Source: Chloranthus sessilifolius | Lineage: Eukaryota; Streptophyta; Magnoliopsida; Chloranthales; Chloranthaceae | NCBI GenBank assembly: GCA_021018995.1 | Contig: CM037584.1 | Span: forward strand, 49,923,811 to 49,987,810 | Length of the DNA: 64,000 nt | Reading direction: 5' to 3' | Shown here: in pieces, positions 51,122 to 63,527 of the stretch | Layout: each line of letters opens with the position of its first letter | How positions within the stretch are numbered: position 1 is the stretch's first letter | The notes under the pieces: model-generated | The model's database searches: none | The model's input: only the letters and a program-made list of their open reading frames with translations | Told to the model about the DNA's origin: nothing | Translations under genes and position numbers: made by a program

Positions 51122-52440
51122 TCTAGGGTCATTAGTGCATAGCAAGAAAAGAATAGCTCTAGGCTACCCCAAAGAATATCAACATGATAACCATAAGGCA
51201 TGAACATTCAGTTAATGTTGCTTAGGTTTCATGTTTTCTCGATATGAGTTGATACTTTGGGAGTTTGTATTCATAATTGACCCGTATACCAAAACCATCT
51301 AACATTGTGTGAATCCAATATCTAGAAAAGTAATACAATGCCCACCTCCTCTTCTCTCTTTTTCTCTGCCTCGTCAAATGCTGCCTTCTCAGCCTACAAA
51401 ATCCAAGATCTCACTTTGAAAACAACACCAACAAAAGGTTTTTGAGAAGATAAAAGAAAAAACGTGAAACAGTGCACATACATCCTTGTGCTTCCCCCAT
51501 GTTTCTTCGGTCAGCTTCTTCGCATATTCCGGATCGTCACTAATTAAAACATTGTCAAACAAAGATATAGAACCAAATTAGTATCTAAAGACGATACGGA
51601 CTATTCTACATTAAGGAATAAAAGAAAGACTCACCTGCCATAACTCAATGGCAACATATTTCAAATTAGGGTAAACGTAAATCTCTGGGTCGTCCTTGAA
51701 ATCTGGGAAGAAAGAGAAGCCAATAACAACCCACACAAATTAAAATGTTAGTGTGGAATCAGTGGCAACCTGGATTATCAATCATTGGTGCCTTCCATTT
51801 TCCTTTATAGTTGGGGTTCTTTATTTGCTGTCAGTGGAAGAATTCAATTATCAGAATGGTCTAAACTTGATTAAATGTTTGGAGTGAAGCATTACAAACT
51901 CCCAAACCTTTGGTGTCCATGGTCCTTTGTATTCAGGATTTGCGATGGTTGGGACTGTCCATTCACCATCTTCTTCATCATCCCAGTCCTCTGGCTGCAG
52001 CAAAAAACATTTTAATAAAACATGGGAGAAACAGGGATGTAACTTTGCAAAACTTTTGTTTTCTTCGATAATTAACTTCCCAAACCGTTCTAAAGTGTGT
52101 TGCTCACAAACTAGTTTGCTTTTATAAAACTAGTGTTTTACGAAGAATGGCACATTATGCAACATAGCAATAGCAAACTGACTACCTTTTTGGCATCAGC
52201 ATCAGGGATCTCCTTGGGAATGTCGTCATACCCCTTCACAGACAGAAGAATTGGTCAGTCCAGTTATCAAACGATATGTTTCCAGGAGTTAAATTCCAGA
52301 AGTTAAATAGCAAAAGAAAAACTAATGGCATGTCAATTGCAATCACCGATAGCCAAGGTAGCTACTAAAAACTAGCTGACCAATTGTCACCAAATAATAA
52401 TAATTCATGTTCGTAGAGTTGGAACACGTGCAGGCCAAGT

Positions 52441-52774
52441 GTTGGTATTAGGTGCTCAACGACTTATATCAATCCAAACACCAAACAGCAACCTTCAAGC
52501 CTCAATTTGAAAATACAAGAAAACGCACTCCTCACTCAAACCATTTCAGAAAAAACCTTCTCACTCAAATAATACAACTTTTTATTTTCTTTAAAATCCC
52601 CATTATAAACCGCAATCCTTCTCTTCTTTTCCGTTTCTTTGTAGCCGTTCAAGTTTTTTCTCGTTTGATTTTTTTATTCTTTATCTTGAAGACTCAAAAG
52701 TTTCTCTCTCATTGACATGAGAGAGACGATGCCATACATGATAAAAGGTGATAAAAGGAGTTGGTATTAGGTGC
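52441..52774. mobile_element. Possible short retroposon with 15-bp direct repeats
   Basis: GTTGGTATTAGGTGC occurs at 52441-52455 and 52760-52774, flanking 304 bp that end GATAAAAGGTGATAAAAGGA, an A-rich tail. Direct repeats of this length fit LINE-driven insertion. No tRNA-like head is seen, so the source is unknown. Confidence 0.45.
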
Positions 52775-52899
52775 CTCTCCGGGCATCAATAGTGGACAGG
52801 TCAACTTGACTTTGGCCAAAAAGTTTGCAACTTTAGGTAACAACAGAGACTACCATTATTTACATCATGTCAACTAACCTAACCCCATCTCTTCCAAAC

Positions 52900-53222
52900 G
52901 GCATTGCCCGCTTTGAATCAGATGATGGAGACCGTTTGTAATCAATTATTAATTCCACATAATTCATCTTTAGATCACGAGCGTAACATTAGACAGTCAG
53001 CCTTTTATTTTATGTGGCACACTCTAAAATCACGTGGCAGACATCACGCTCAAACATTTTACAGTAACTTTTTGAGATGGGTGCCACTTTAGGGTCACTT
53101 TTTTGAGATGTGTGCCAGGTGAATTAAAAACTAATCCTCTGTTGGTACTCTCATGATTTCAATATTATTTGTGTGAAAATTTGGGACAATAAACGATCTC
53201 TATCATCTGATTCAAAGGGGTG
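52900..53222. mobile_element. Foldback MITE, family A, copy in a calreticulin intron
   Basis: Left arm GCTTTGAATCAGATGATGGA then ...TTAGATCACGAG; right arm inverted, ending ACGATCTCTATCATCTGATT then CAAAG. The centre repeats GGTGCCAC / GTGGCA words. Confidence 0.7.
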
Positions 53223-54823
53223 GTACTCGATAAGAAAAGAGAGATTAAGTTCACATGCGCCTTCTTTTCTGCCTTTTCTCGCCTCTTTATTGTAGCCATT
53301 TTCCTTCCTTCCATGCATCGCATGGATTTCTTACTTGTAATAATAATAGTAATTCATGCTCGCAGGGTTGGAACACGTGCAGGACAATGAAACATACACT
53401 ACTACGTACAAAGTATATATTGTAAAAATACAACGTTGAGTGAAAAATGTATCAAGCATAAGCTTCCTAAAAAATGTACTAAACTATGCATAAGCTAGAG
53501 TAATGACGCTTGCACCAGTACCATTTTAACAAGTGCAACACGGGCAGTCATGGTTAAACAACCATTAGAATAACATTGAAAAGTTTCAAATATTCCTAGT
53601 CACTTTCCCATGCTGTTTTAAGTGAAAGCACACCCAGGAATTACAATCTTGTATAAGTCATAGTGGACTCGGTTTTTGAGAAACCAAGTTGAAATAATCA
53701 GGACTGAGCCAGAATATCAAGAACAGAAAAGAGCAATTCACAACCTGAGATGTATCTCTTAAGTCAAAAAAATAAAACAGTAGTAGTGCATAATTTGGCA
53801 AACATGCATCTGCAATAGGCTTCGTAAAAACAACAATAAGGATAAATTTCTCATTTCTTACTTATCACATAAATTAACAAAGTTATTATCTGCTGTTTTG
53901 GGTATTTCGTTTTGGGAAAGAGGTTTTACATTTTCAGATATTCCAAATCAATGTTACCTGATGCGTTAGTTTGCTAGGTATGAATTCAATTCACAGTTCG
54001 CTACCTCCAAGCGAACCTAGTTCACTAGGGGTAGGATGATTTTAAAATAATAAATACATAAATCTTAAATGAAATTTTTAATGATGTGTAAATTTGAGAT
54101 TCACAATATATAATAATATATGCTAATTACTCACCATTTGCATGTATTGTGTGTTGGTCATTCATATGGAGCTCAAACAAAGACAACAATGTTCGATGCC
54201 TGTTAAGCAACTTTTGCGCAAAACAAAGAAGTATATATATTATGTTTCTTGGTCGGATTGTCCATCCTGAGTGAACCTGAGTGAAGTGAACAGCGAACCG
54301 GTTCATGATTCGCAGGTTATCTAGGGAATTAGGTAACCCAGTTCCAAATAAAGATCAGGGAACAAAACTGCAAACTCCATTTTCAGCAGATCAAATGATC
54401 TGCTTCATTTTGACTTTTGAGCTATGCGATCATATTTTTAGTTCATTTTTTATATTCCATTTTTCTAATCGGTAAATCAAAATAATCCGTTAATAGAATA
54501 AGATGTAAGAGTTCAAAAAGGAACAAAAATATAAAAATCCCCATGCCAAAATGGAAATTGACTTGGTAGTTCTAGCTACACAATTACAAAACAGTTGCAA
54601 CATCATTCCAGAATCGAATTTCCAATTTTGATTCTTTCTAATCCTACTTCATTTTTACTAGAACGTGATGGAAAGTGAAAGTTCACATAGAACAAAGATT
54701 TCCGATGCACTCAAACACATGAGCAAATCTCAATGGAAAGGGTCTTCCTGCATAAACTTGTCTAATGACATTACTTGCCATCAAATAATGTCGGTACATT
54801 CGAGATTAAATTTAAATCCTTCA

Positions 54824-55942
54824 GGGCCTGTTTGGTTTCAAGGGAAACAAGGAAATATGAAAATCATATAGTGCAAAGTGAATTGCCGAGATACCTGTTG
54901 TTTGGATGACATCCAAAGGGTCGGAAATTATCTTCACATTTTCTGTCAAAATCCGAAAAGAAATGCCGAGAGGGTCCCTCGGTTTTCTATCTTCCGAACC
55001 TTTGGACTTCTCATCTGTATGACTCTTCTCATAATACCACACAATTTTTTCACGAACGAAAACCATTGACTGGTTTGAATAAAACGATGGAGATTGTTTT
55101 TTTTTCAATCTTCCTCATGATAGATCTTAAGATCATGATGCCCCTATCAGACGGTTTGATGTTGATTCTATATGGCACACATCCTCAAAAATCATAGGCA
55201 GAACCACATATGACTTGGGTGGTCAATTGACCACCCAAACTTTCTAAAAATTTGTTACTAAGCTTTAGGGGTCCTAATTTATATTAGTGGATTCTCATCC
55301 ATCCAAAATTATCTTGACCACCCATAATTATCAAAAATTTTCAAACAATTTTTTTTAAGGTAATCGTTTTCATAACAAATATTTCTTCTTTGATTTTGTT
55401 TAACTAAATCCCACAATTTTGGCCTATTTTTAAGCTCCCCCTCCATCTATTTAGGTATTGCACGGACTTATCTTTGGAGATATTTCTCTCACACAAGGGC
55501 TCTACTATGTTGTAGAGCTATATACTCACATATATGGTATATATACTCTAGTATAATTAATTAAAAAAAATAAACAGTTTATTACATGTAAAAAGATTTG
55601 AACCTAGAACCTAACCTTCACAAGGCACCAAGTCTACCACTACAGCAATTCACTAAGATATGTAAAGAAAAAAAAAACTTAATACATATATAATTTTTTG
55701 GTCATTTGGCTATTTTTTTTTGTTAGGATATGTTATTTTCCTACAATTTCCTGCATATGTATCCAAACACATGATTTGATTAATCCTGCGTTTTCCCAGC
55801 TAGCAATGTGGTTATCCAAACAGTGGAAAACAAAGGGAAACAAAGGAATACCCTGGTTTCCTACAACTTAGGTATCCATGGGAAAATATAGGAATATTAT
55901 TTTACTTTCCCACGTTTCCCGTGTTTTTATCCAAACAGGCCC
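54824..55942. mobile_element. Tourist/PIF-like element, 1.1 kb, in calreticulin intron
   Basis: Perfect 12-bp inverted ends GGGCCTGTTTGG / CCAAACAGGCCC and a 3-bp duplication TCA (54821-54823, 55943-55945). It contains a left-arm fragment of foldback family A (55058-55200) and a tRNA-like box A/box B pair on the minus strand at about 55600-55655, so several elements have accumulated inside it. Confidence 0.8.
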
Positions 55943-58900
55943 TCAAAGTTTCTAGTAATCCCAATGCTTTTTCCCTGGTCAAGTCTGCCCATTCAATCGG
56001 CCGGCAAATTTTGAAATTGTAGTACCATTATGATCCCTCCTTACTAGGCCCTGAAACCACTTAGTCCTAAATTACGCAAAGAGCAACCATCAAATTTTAC
56101 TTCTGAATGGCCTTCTAGTGGTGGTTCCCACTTTTTTACTCCTTACTGGAGCTGGTTCGGTCTAGTTTGGCTGGTTTAGCCCTTTAATTTAACTCAGTTT
56201 ATTTTCAAACCATTAAAACTAATAGTGTTTAGTACCAAGACTTGAACCTCAGTCTCTTGTTTCATTGAGCAAGCACTTAATCAACAAGCTATAAAGCACT
56301 TTGTGCTTTAAACGAACAACGTCATGAAATTTGTTCACTTGGACGTAGCAAACCGCAAATTTTGAACCCGAATTTGAACCAAGCAAACCAGTGAATCAAG
56401 TAACATTGTTCCAACCTGCATGAGCTGGAGCTGATCTTACAAAGTTATATGATAACTTAGGCTATTTCTTGCCTGCAAATTTATCCATCTGCAAATAATG
56501 TAAAATGAACTGAGCACAAAGCTGGTTGCTATGCATTAGAAATGCTCGCATAAAATAAGTAATTAGATACAATTCACAGTTCCTTAGATGGCTAAGGGAA
56601 AAAGACTGGCAAACATTTTCCATATAAATGAATGTAACCAAAATGAAATAAATTAGGGCATGCGCCAAAACAATGACCTATGGGAAGGTTTCTGTAATAC
56701 AAGGAAAAATACCTCAGACTTCTTATCTTCAGGATCAGGAATATACTCCTTATCCTCCCAATCTTCTGGCTGCAGATTTTGCACATAATTTATCATTAAA
56801 CTTTAAAACCAATGGAGAAACTAAAGATGTATTGGATACCATTCGTAAAGAAACAGTTACCTTTTTGGCTTCTGGATCCTTGATTTTCTTTGTATGTCCC
56901 AATCAGAATACAGACTCCCTGATTGTTTTTCAGTGTTATTGATAAGAATGCTATAGGTGGCATCTGGTCGTAGGATGAAGGTGTAAACATGAGTCAGCTG
57001 ATCAGTCTCACAAGGAACGTCCTTCTTGATCAAATGATTCTTTTCATTGCGTGTAAGAATAGCATGGACCTTTTTGGTGGTGTAACCACAGATATCTGGT
57101 CCAAACATGATACTGCAATCCACAAGACATATATGTTTACTAGGCCAGATTACCCAATTACGGAAAAAAACGACCCGGGTAGCAAAGGAAAACGGTCATT
57201 ATTACCTGTAAGGGGTCTCACCACCAAACTTTTTTTGATCAACTTCACCACTGAGCAACTTCATGTAGCCACCACCACAATCAAGTTTTTGCTCATGTTT
57301 AACTGAAAATTGGAATACCAACGTCTTATCCTTGTTACTGAATTCAGGGAACTCAGCTGATATACCATAGAACCTGTAATCTTCGCTGGTTTGAATGCCT
57401 ACATTGGAAGATGCATGTCATAAGCACAGAAAAACGTACATAGATTTCAAAATATTTCAATGAGCCCGAGAAATCAATCTTAGCTAAATGATACAGATGA
57501 AATATTTGACCTTCTATAGCATTAGAAAATCCCTCGAGGGTATCAAATTGGTAGCCAAACTTCAATAACCTCAATACGAGGAGAGTGTTGGGTAGCGTTG
57601 AAAAGTACCTTTATCAGTAGGGTCTCCATTCCATTTACCAGAAGTGTGATTCCAATCCCCAGCCGTTTTTTCATCTTTTTTCCAATCAGATTTGACCCAT
57701 CGATTTTCCCATCCATCTTCAATTCCCACGGACAGATACAGATATAAAAATCATGCACGGATAAGAACAAAACATTCATAGAACATTATGAAAAATCTTC
57801 ATTTACAATTTGAAGGAAAAAATTTAGAGTAAAAACGAGAGGCAACAATCATATATCAATAGGCTTATCAAACATTGGCAATCAAAAAGAATGATCTAAC
57901 CAGGATTTTATCAAAGTACTAAGGATGTCATTTGAAGGATGATAGAATTTGCATATGACGCTTCAACACCATTCACAAAGACATGAGATTCCATTAGGTA
58001 AGTCCCATATCCAACATAACCTGATCATAGCGAAAGGTCTACATGTGTACCCAAAAATGCTCGTTTAGGGTACTTGAAGAGAGTTATTATCACACATCAC
58101 TAAGACTTTTGGACAAGGAATCACTAATATGTTAGTGCTGTAAGGCATATGATATGAATGTGCAGATTCCGGCACAAGACTATAGAAAAAAGAAAAGAAA
58201 TGTCATTTCCTATCAGGTGCTTTGATACTACAAGCATCAAAATATACGTTTGCACCCAATTTCCAGTATTTTCACAATGCACTTGATGAGAGTAAACACA
58301 GATGTGTAAATGGAAGGAAGCCATAATTAATTGGAATTTACATGCCTTACAGAAATACAAATAAATTCACATGTTATAGAAGAAAAAAAAATGGTTTATT
58401 ATTTAACATTTATGAAGTTTTGGCAGTATTTCCAAGGGTCGTAATCCAATTTGTTACAACTTACAAATCAAACCCAATTTCAACTGTGTGGAAGCAGTCT
58501 TCACCTTCAATTCATGATCAGTGGCCACGAATGCCGAAACACTTGGTGTTCAAATGAAATATTTTCCCTCATTTTTTTCCAAATTTTATCTAAGAATAAT
58601 ACAAAGGATTTATATTTAAGGAAGATATAAATGACTTTTAAACCATTGACCCAAGTTCAGGTGGCATTGGGATGTATAGACCCTCATGACATGTTCAAAT
58701 CAGTTATCAAGTGATGGGGTAATTAAACTCCCTAGTCCAAAAAGGTCTGGTCACAGATTAATTCATTTATATGCAGCTTCATATATGTTTGACAATCCAT
58801 AGTAGGAATGCATGACCAATATCATAGTAGGAACGTAAATCCATTTCCTAGGAAACAAGGGGAAATGGATTTATGGATCCCATGGATTCCACCCCACTTG

Positions 58901-59082
58901 GAATCCATAAGAAACCAGAGAATCTGGTGTTTGGACACCACAATAGGGACATGGGAAATAAGGAGTATGCACCCACCCAATAACCTAGCAGAGAAACATA
59001 TGTGAAAGGTATACATCTAGTACAGATAGGTAGATAGGATTGGAGAACAACTTCACATCGTAGAACCCTAAATTTTCAAAGG

Positions 59083-59108
59083 AGAGAGAGAGAGAGAGAG
59101 AGAGAGAG
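59083..59108. repeat. (GA)n microsatellite
   Basis: About 26 bp of GA repeats in the first calreticulin intron. Confidence 0.9.
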
Positions 59109-59564
59109 AATCGATCATAACCATCCCAAAGATAGTCAACCAATTTAATGGGACAAATCCCAATAATTGCATATATAGAACAATGCTAACCATCCAACAG
59201 ATCCACTTATTACACAAAACTTCATCGACCACTCAAAAGCATGTAAGTTATTGACCAGATGGGAAACTTTTATTGTAGCAATTCATGGGTTATAGCCCAT
59301 ACAAGCGGTCCGTCACTTGGAAGATCCCGGTCCATAGAGGAACTTCACCAACTGCTATTATAGTTTGCACCATTAACTTTGGTGGTGCTAACTTCTAAAT
59401 ACCACACTAATAATTGTTATGTTCTGTAGTATATGATAACCAACTCGTGCATAACCTAGTACAAAAATAAATGAGGTTAGATCATACCTGCCCAAATATC
59501 TCATCAAAATGCATCGGTATCGTGTGATTAAGAGCGGTCAAATGCCATAAAAATTAACTGTTAC

Positions 59565-59979
59565 TGTTAGGCTGAAGTACCCTCTTCGATCCACACATAA
59601 AAAAAAAATTGAAACGAGATAAAGAGCAAACACAATATCCAGTCACACAAGAGACGACGATATACGTGGTTCGACATGATTGCCTACAGCCAGGAGGCGG
59701 CGATGAATAATTTATTGATGAAGAGTCACGAAAATACAATACCGTATTGGGATTTCCAATGAAGATAAGTATATAGCGTCTCGGGCTTCCAATGCATGTG
59801 TTAGTACCAAAAATGCCCTTAGCAGTTGTACAAGGTCAAAATCTGCACAATTCAGATCCAACGACGGGCTCCCGAACCCCTGGCCCAATAAGAACAACAC
59901 CAGGGTCCAGCATACCTCCAAAGATATAACCAAAGTCCAAACTCCAAAGATGTAACCGAAGTTGGGGCTATAAACAACA
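59565..59979. mobile_element. Possible solo LTR in calreticulin intron 1
   Basis: Begins TGTTAGG and ends AAACAACA, and carries ATACGTGGTTCGACATGATT then GCCTAC, wording common in plant LTRs. The flanking pentamers GTTAC and GGTAT agree at only three bases, so the borders are uncertain. Confidence 0.4.
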
Positions 59980-60057
59980 GGTATCACCAAAAATGCTTTA
60001 GCTGTTCATTTTTATGTAGTTTGACTGCTGTTAAGCACACCTCCACATGCGAGAGCT

Positions 60058-60307
60058 ATGGGTGTGAATTCGGTTTTCACTTCAACTGAAACCGAACTGA
60101 AACAAATTGGTTTGGTTGCATTCTGATTAGTTTTTTATTTTTTATTATTTTTTTTCAGTTTGGGTTGGTTTTCTATACCTATCCAACAAGTTTCAATATC
60201 CACCACCTAAAACCGAAACCGAACCGATTGGAAAGCAATTCAGTTTCTTTTTCGGCTTTGGTCCGGTTCGCTAAGCCGGTTTTTGGGTGCAAAAATTGTA
60301 CCCCTAG
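60058..60307. mobile_element. hAT-type MITE with ACCGAAACCGAACC repeats
   Basis: Left end TATGGGTGTGAATTCGG, right end TTTTTGGGTGCAAAAATTGT then ACCCCTA; both sides carry inverted AACCGAAAC / CGGTTCGG units, as in the element at 9267. It sits inside a fragment of foldback family A. The target duplication is not clear. Confidence 0.5.
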
Positions 60308-62054
60308 ACGGAGATTGCATTTCTCATGAAATCTTTGGGCACGGTAGATCTAATTGTCATTTACTTTGCATCTAGTGAACCACTTGATGAAAAATGTAGG
60401 TGTCATGTATACTCTAGATAATGCACAGATCAGTTACCATATACCAGTTCTTTCAGCATATAATTGAAAACTAGACCTCGCTACTCTAGTTGGCCAAGCC
60501 TCTTCTTCGATGGGCAATCATCCAGAAATTACACCAATGGATGGGCTGATACAAACCATCTATCATTGAACTTCATAGCGTGTATCATGAATTTATTATA
60601 AGTTCCGCAAAGCAAGCCTTTAATCAAACAGTTACAACGGTCCATGAGCGTTTTTTTATATCCATTATTCATAGGCCGCGGCCCATGGATTTGACCGTCT
60701 GGATCTAATAGTACATTCATCATTCTCTGGTATCAATGTGTCATAAATGAAACTAGAAACATGATTAAGAAATGCAAAAAAACTAATAACAACATAAATG
60801 AGAATAATATCAATTAGATCGATGACTTCTTAGATCTATTCAAATTAACCACTAAAAAAAAATGACCACATCAAACAGATAGAGATCACAGCAGATCACC
60901 TTCTAGAAAACCATAAAACATGAAAAATCCCCTCAAAATTTAGAAAAAAAAAAAAAAAACACCAAAAAACACAGTGATCTAGACGATCAGCTTACCATCG
61001 AAATGTTCCTCAAAGAAAATTGCTGCAGATGCAATCGATAGCCATTGTCGTCAGATCCCGGCGAGGGGAGAGGAGAGAGAGTTTGTGAAGTGAAATGCTG
61101 TTTTTTTAGGGTTTGCGTATTTATAGGTGTGGAAGATATTTTAGCCGGCGGTGAAGGGCAACGACCTTTTTGGGAAATTTAGGATTAAAATCTGACCCAC
61201 TTGAAAAGTACACCTTTGTGGATTCTTCATTTGCTCAAGCTCCTCCTAAGGTTCTAATATGATTTTCGGATATGTATCCGATATATCGTATCGTATATGC
61301 CCGATATTTGAAACCATGCATATGAATATCACACGTTTTGTGAAGGGACATAGATCCCCGTCTTGATGGGTCTCGGTTCCATTCCTTGCACTCATCTGCC
61401 AGCTTAACGCAAATTGCTCCACCTCCTGCTTGTATCAACGAACAATGACGACATGTTACTTCAACATGCACATAGTGGCTGAAGTAGCTCGATCACCAAC
61501 TTGTGCTTGAAGATGTATATCAGAATCTCTCATAGGTGTCAACAAATTAATGCTCTTGATTCTTGCCTGCGCCAGCTCCTGGTTTCCAATAGCTTGTCCT
61601 ACTTGGCAGCTGGCTCCAATTGGGTCGTCAATTTTCTCAATTAAATTTCCATGCTGTGGCTTTCAACAACCATCTGAATTCCCAGCAGGGAAGATTACCA
61701 AAAAGAAAAGGTACCGCATTTGATTTCGTTGTGCAAATTAGGGTTTCTTTGTTTAATAGATATGTTTTCGTTACGAAGGTGCACGCCCTATGTTTGATGA
61801 AATGTTTGAGCAATTACTATCGATTAATCAGTGATAGGTTTCCATTTTCGATTGTCATTCATCTATTGGCTATTGACTCTGATTTTCTCCCTCTTCTTGA
61901 TTCAAGTTCTGAGGATTACCCTTCAAAGATCTGCAGGGTGGTTTTCTAATGGAAAGGAGGCTACACCAAAGGAAGTGGAAATGGATAGTCCATAGAGCTC
62001 CTAAAGGCCATTTCTTGAGTGCTATCACACCAATTACACAAAACAAAAAAAATT

Positions 62055-62322
62055 TCTCAACGTTCATAACTTTTTTTTTTATATACGGCCGAATAGACAA
62101 CCTCGAGATCCGAGGAGCGTATACACATGTGACAGTTGCGGAGCAGCATGAGGGAGCACCAACCATAGTGGTGAGGGTTAACTAACAGAACCCAACCCAC
62201 ACCTTGTAAAGACAAGGGTGGGAAACAGCGTGGAGGTCGAGGATCAAACCCACGACCTACTCCCCCACATTGGAGCGAGCATACCAACTGGGCTAATGCC
62301 TCTTTGGTCTCAATGTTCATAA
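62055..62322 (-). mobile_element. tRNA-derived SINE, copy in segmental duplication 2
   Basis: The body 62070-62307 lies between TCTCAACGTTCATAA and TCTCAATGTTCATAA. Head, box A/B and poly(A) tail (poly T at 62071-62080) match the copy at 45106. It was present before the segment was duplicated. Confidence 0.85.
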
Positions 62323-62629
62323 TTACATCTACTCGATCCATAATTCAATACCAACTTCCTAGACATTCAGGTCAGCTCCAACTTACACCGGAATGGACAG
62401 TTATAATCATTCCACTGATCCGGGATACTCCAAGTTGATTCCTGGGATTTATCCTAAACTTCTTGACTTTACTGAAATTACCATCAATGCCCTAGTGCAA
62501 GACCCTCCCCCCTCTTCAAATTACCATCAATGTATACCATCAGAGATCATCTAAATAGGTCAGTAGAGCAACCCAAGGCTCGGGTTGGTGCAAAAAGGTA
62601 CACCAGAACTCTTGGAGTTGATTAATTTA

Positions 62630-62634
<5 letters not shown>

Positions 62635-62679
<45 letters not shown>
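62635..62679. repeat. (TA)n microsatellite
   Basis: About 44 bp of TA, missing at the matching place in duplication copy 1 (near 45668). Confidence 0.95.
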
Positions 62680-62682
<3 letters not shown>

Positions 62683-63527
62683 GTGGGGGTGGTTGTTTCT
62701 CAATAACAGCCTCCATATTTTATTTTTTCATATGCATGACCATAATACACATATGGTTTGATATCTGCTGTAATTTACTAAATTTCGTCTATCGAAGAGA
62801 TGCCCATATCATATAGATATTTCCCCATTAGTACTGGAACTTATCAAACTAATACAATACCCGCATCTATAAATTAGTTATTTAACAAACATGAAAACTA
62901 TTCAATACTCACAAGAATAAATAAACACTTCACGCTATAAACGACGTGCAGTGTAAATGACTTGCAATATCTTATTTTATTTCCCCATTTCTCTTATTTT
63001 TATTTTTTAAATATTTTCACTCCCCACCAAGGTAAATTCAAATTACAAAACTCAACAGCAATTTTCATTCAAAATTGACACTTGCATCGCAAATGCAGGG
63101 CCTGCTAGTGTTAGTACTAACAACATAATACACCAAACCTGGAAAAAAAGGAAGCAGGGAAGCACCTCATTCAGCACATAAATCTTCATCAATCATAACC
63201 TACTAATAAATCACACAAAACCAGAGATACCAATTATTCCATTCCTTCAACGCAACCCACATTTATATAAGTGGACTCTCAGTGAAAACAGATCATTTAA
63301 AAAAAAAAAAAAACATAAAACAGAAACCAATCACCCACAATGAACAAAAGCAAAAAAGTTCCCTCACAGAATACCCATTATTCATATTAACCTACTGGTA
63401 AATTACACAAAATTAGAGACACCCATCAACTAAAAAATAAAAACCCATCCTTCAGGAAAACCCACTTTACCACATGAGTGTTCTCCCACTAAACCAAACA
63501 AACCAAAAAGAAAACCACAAACTCAAA

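Larger units (their letters stand above)
50184..61053 (-). pseudogene. Calreticulin locus, 13 exons, damaged
   Basis: Exons (minus): 61053-60996, 57716-57609, 57398-57206, 57112-56861, 56769-56713, 52233-52186, 51994-51908, 51827-51770, 51702-51635, about 51562-51482, 51393-51346, 50428-about 50396 and 50303-50184. They encode the N-domain ([55 protein letters not shown]), the Pro-rich P-domain repeats ([47 protein letters not shown]) and an acidic C-domain. Calreticulin is an ER lectin chaperone and calcium store. Damage: exon 1 has an in-frame TGA (61051-61053), no in-frame ATG and no hydrophobic core; exon 4 has a 7-bp deletion after YSDWD; the 5' end of exon 10 is corrupted; no HDEL is readable at the end. 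Most splice sites and phases are still correct, so decay is recent. Confidence 0.85.

Noticed and set aside
56857-57123. A stand-alone small gene with calreticulin similarity
   Set aside because: It is exon 4 of the calreticulin locus with correct splice sites on both sides.
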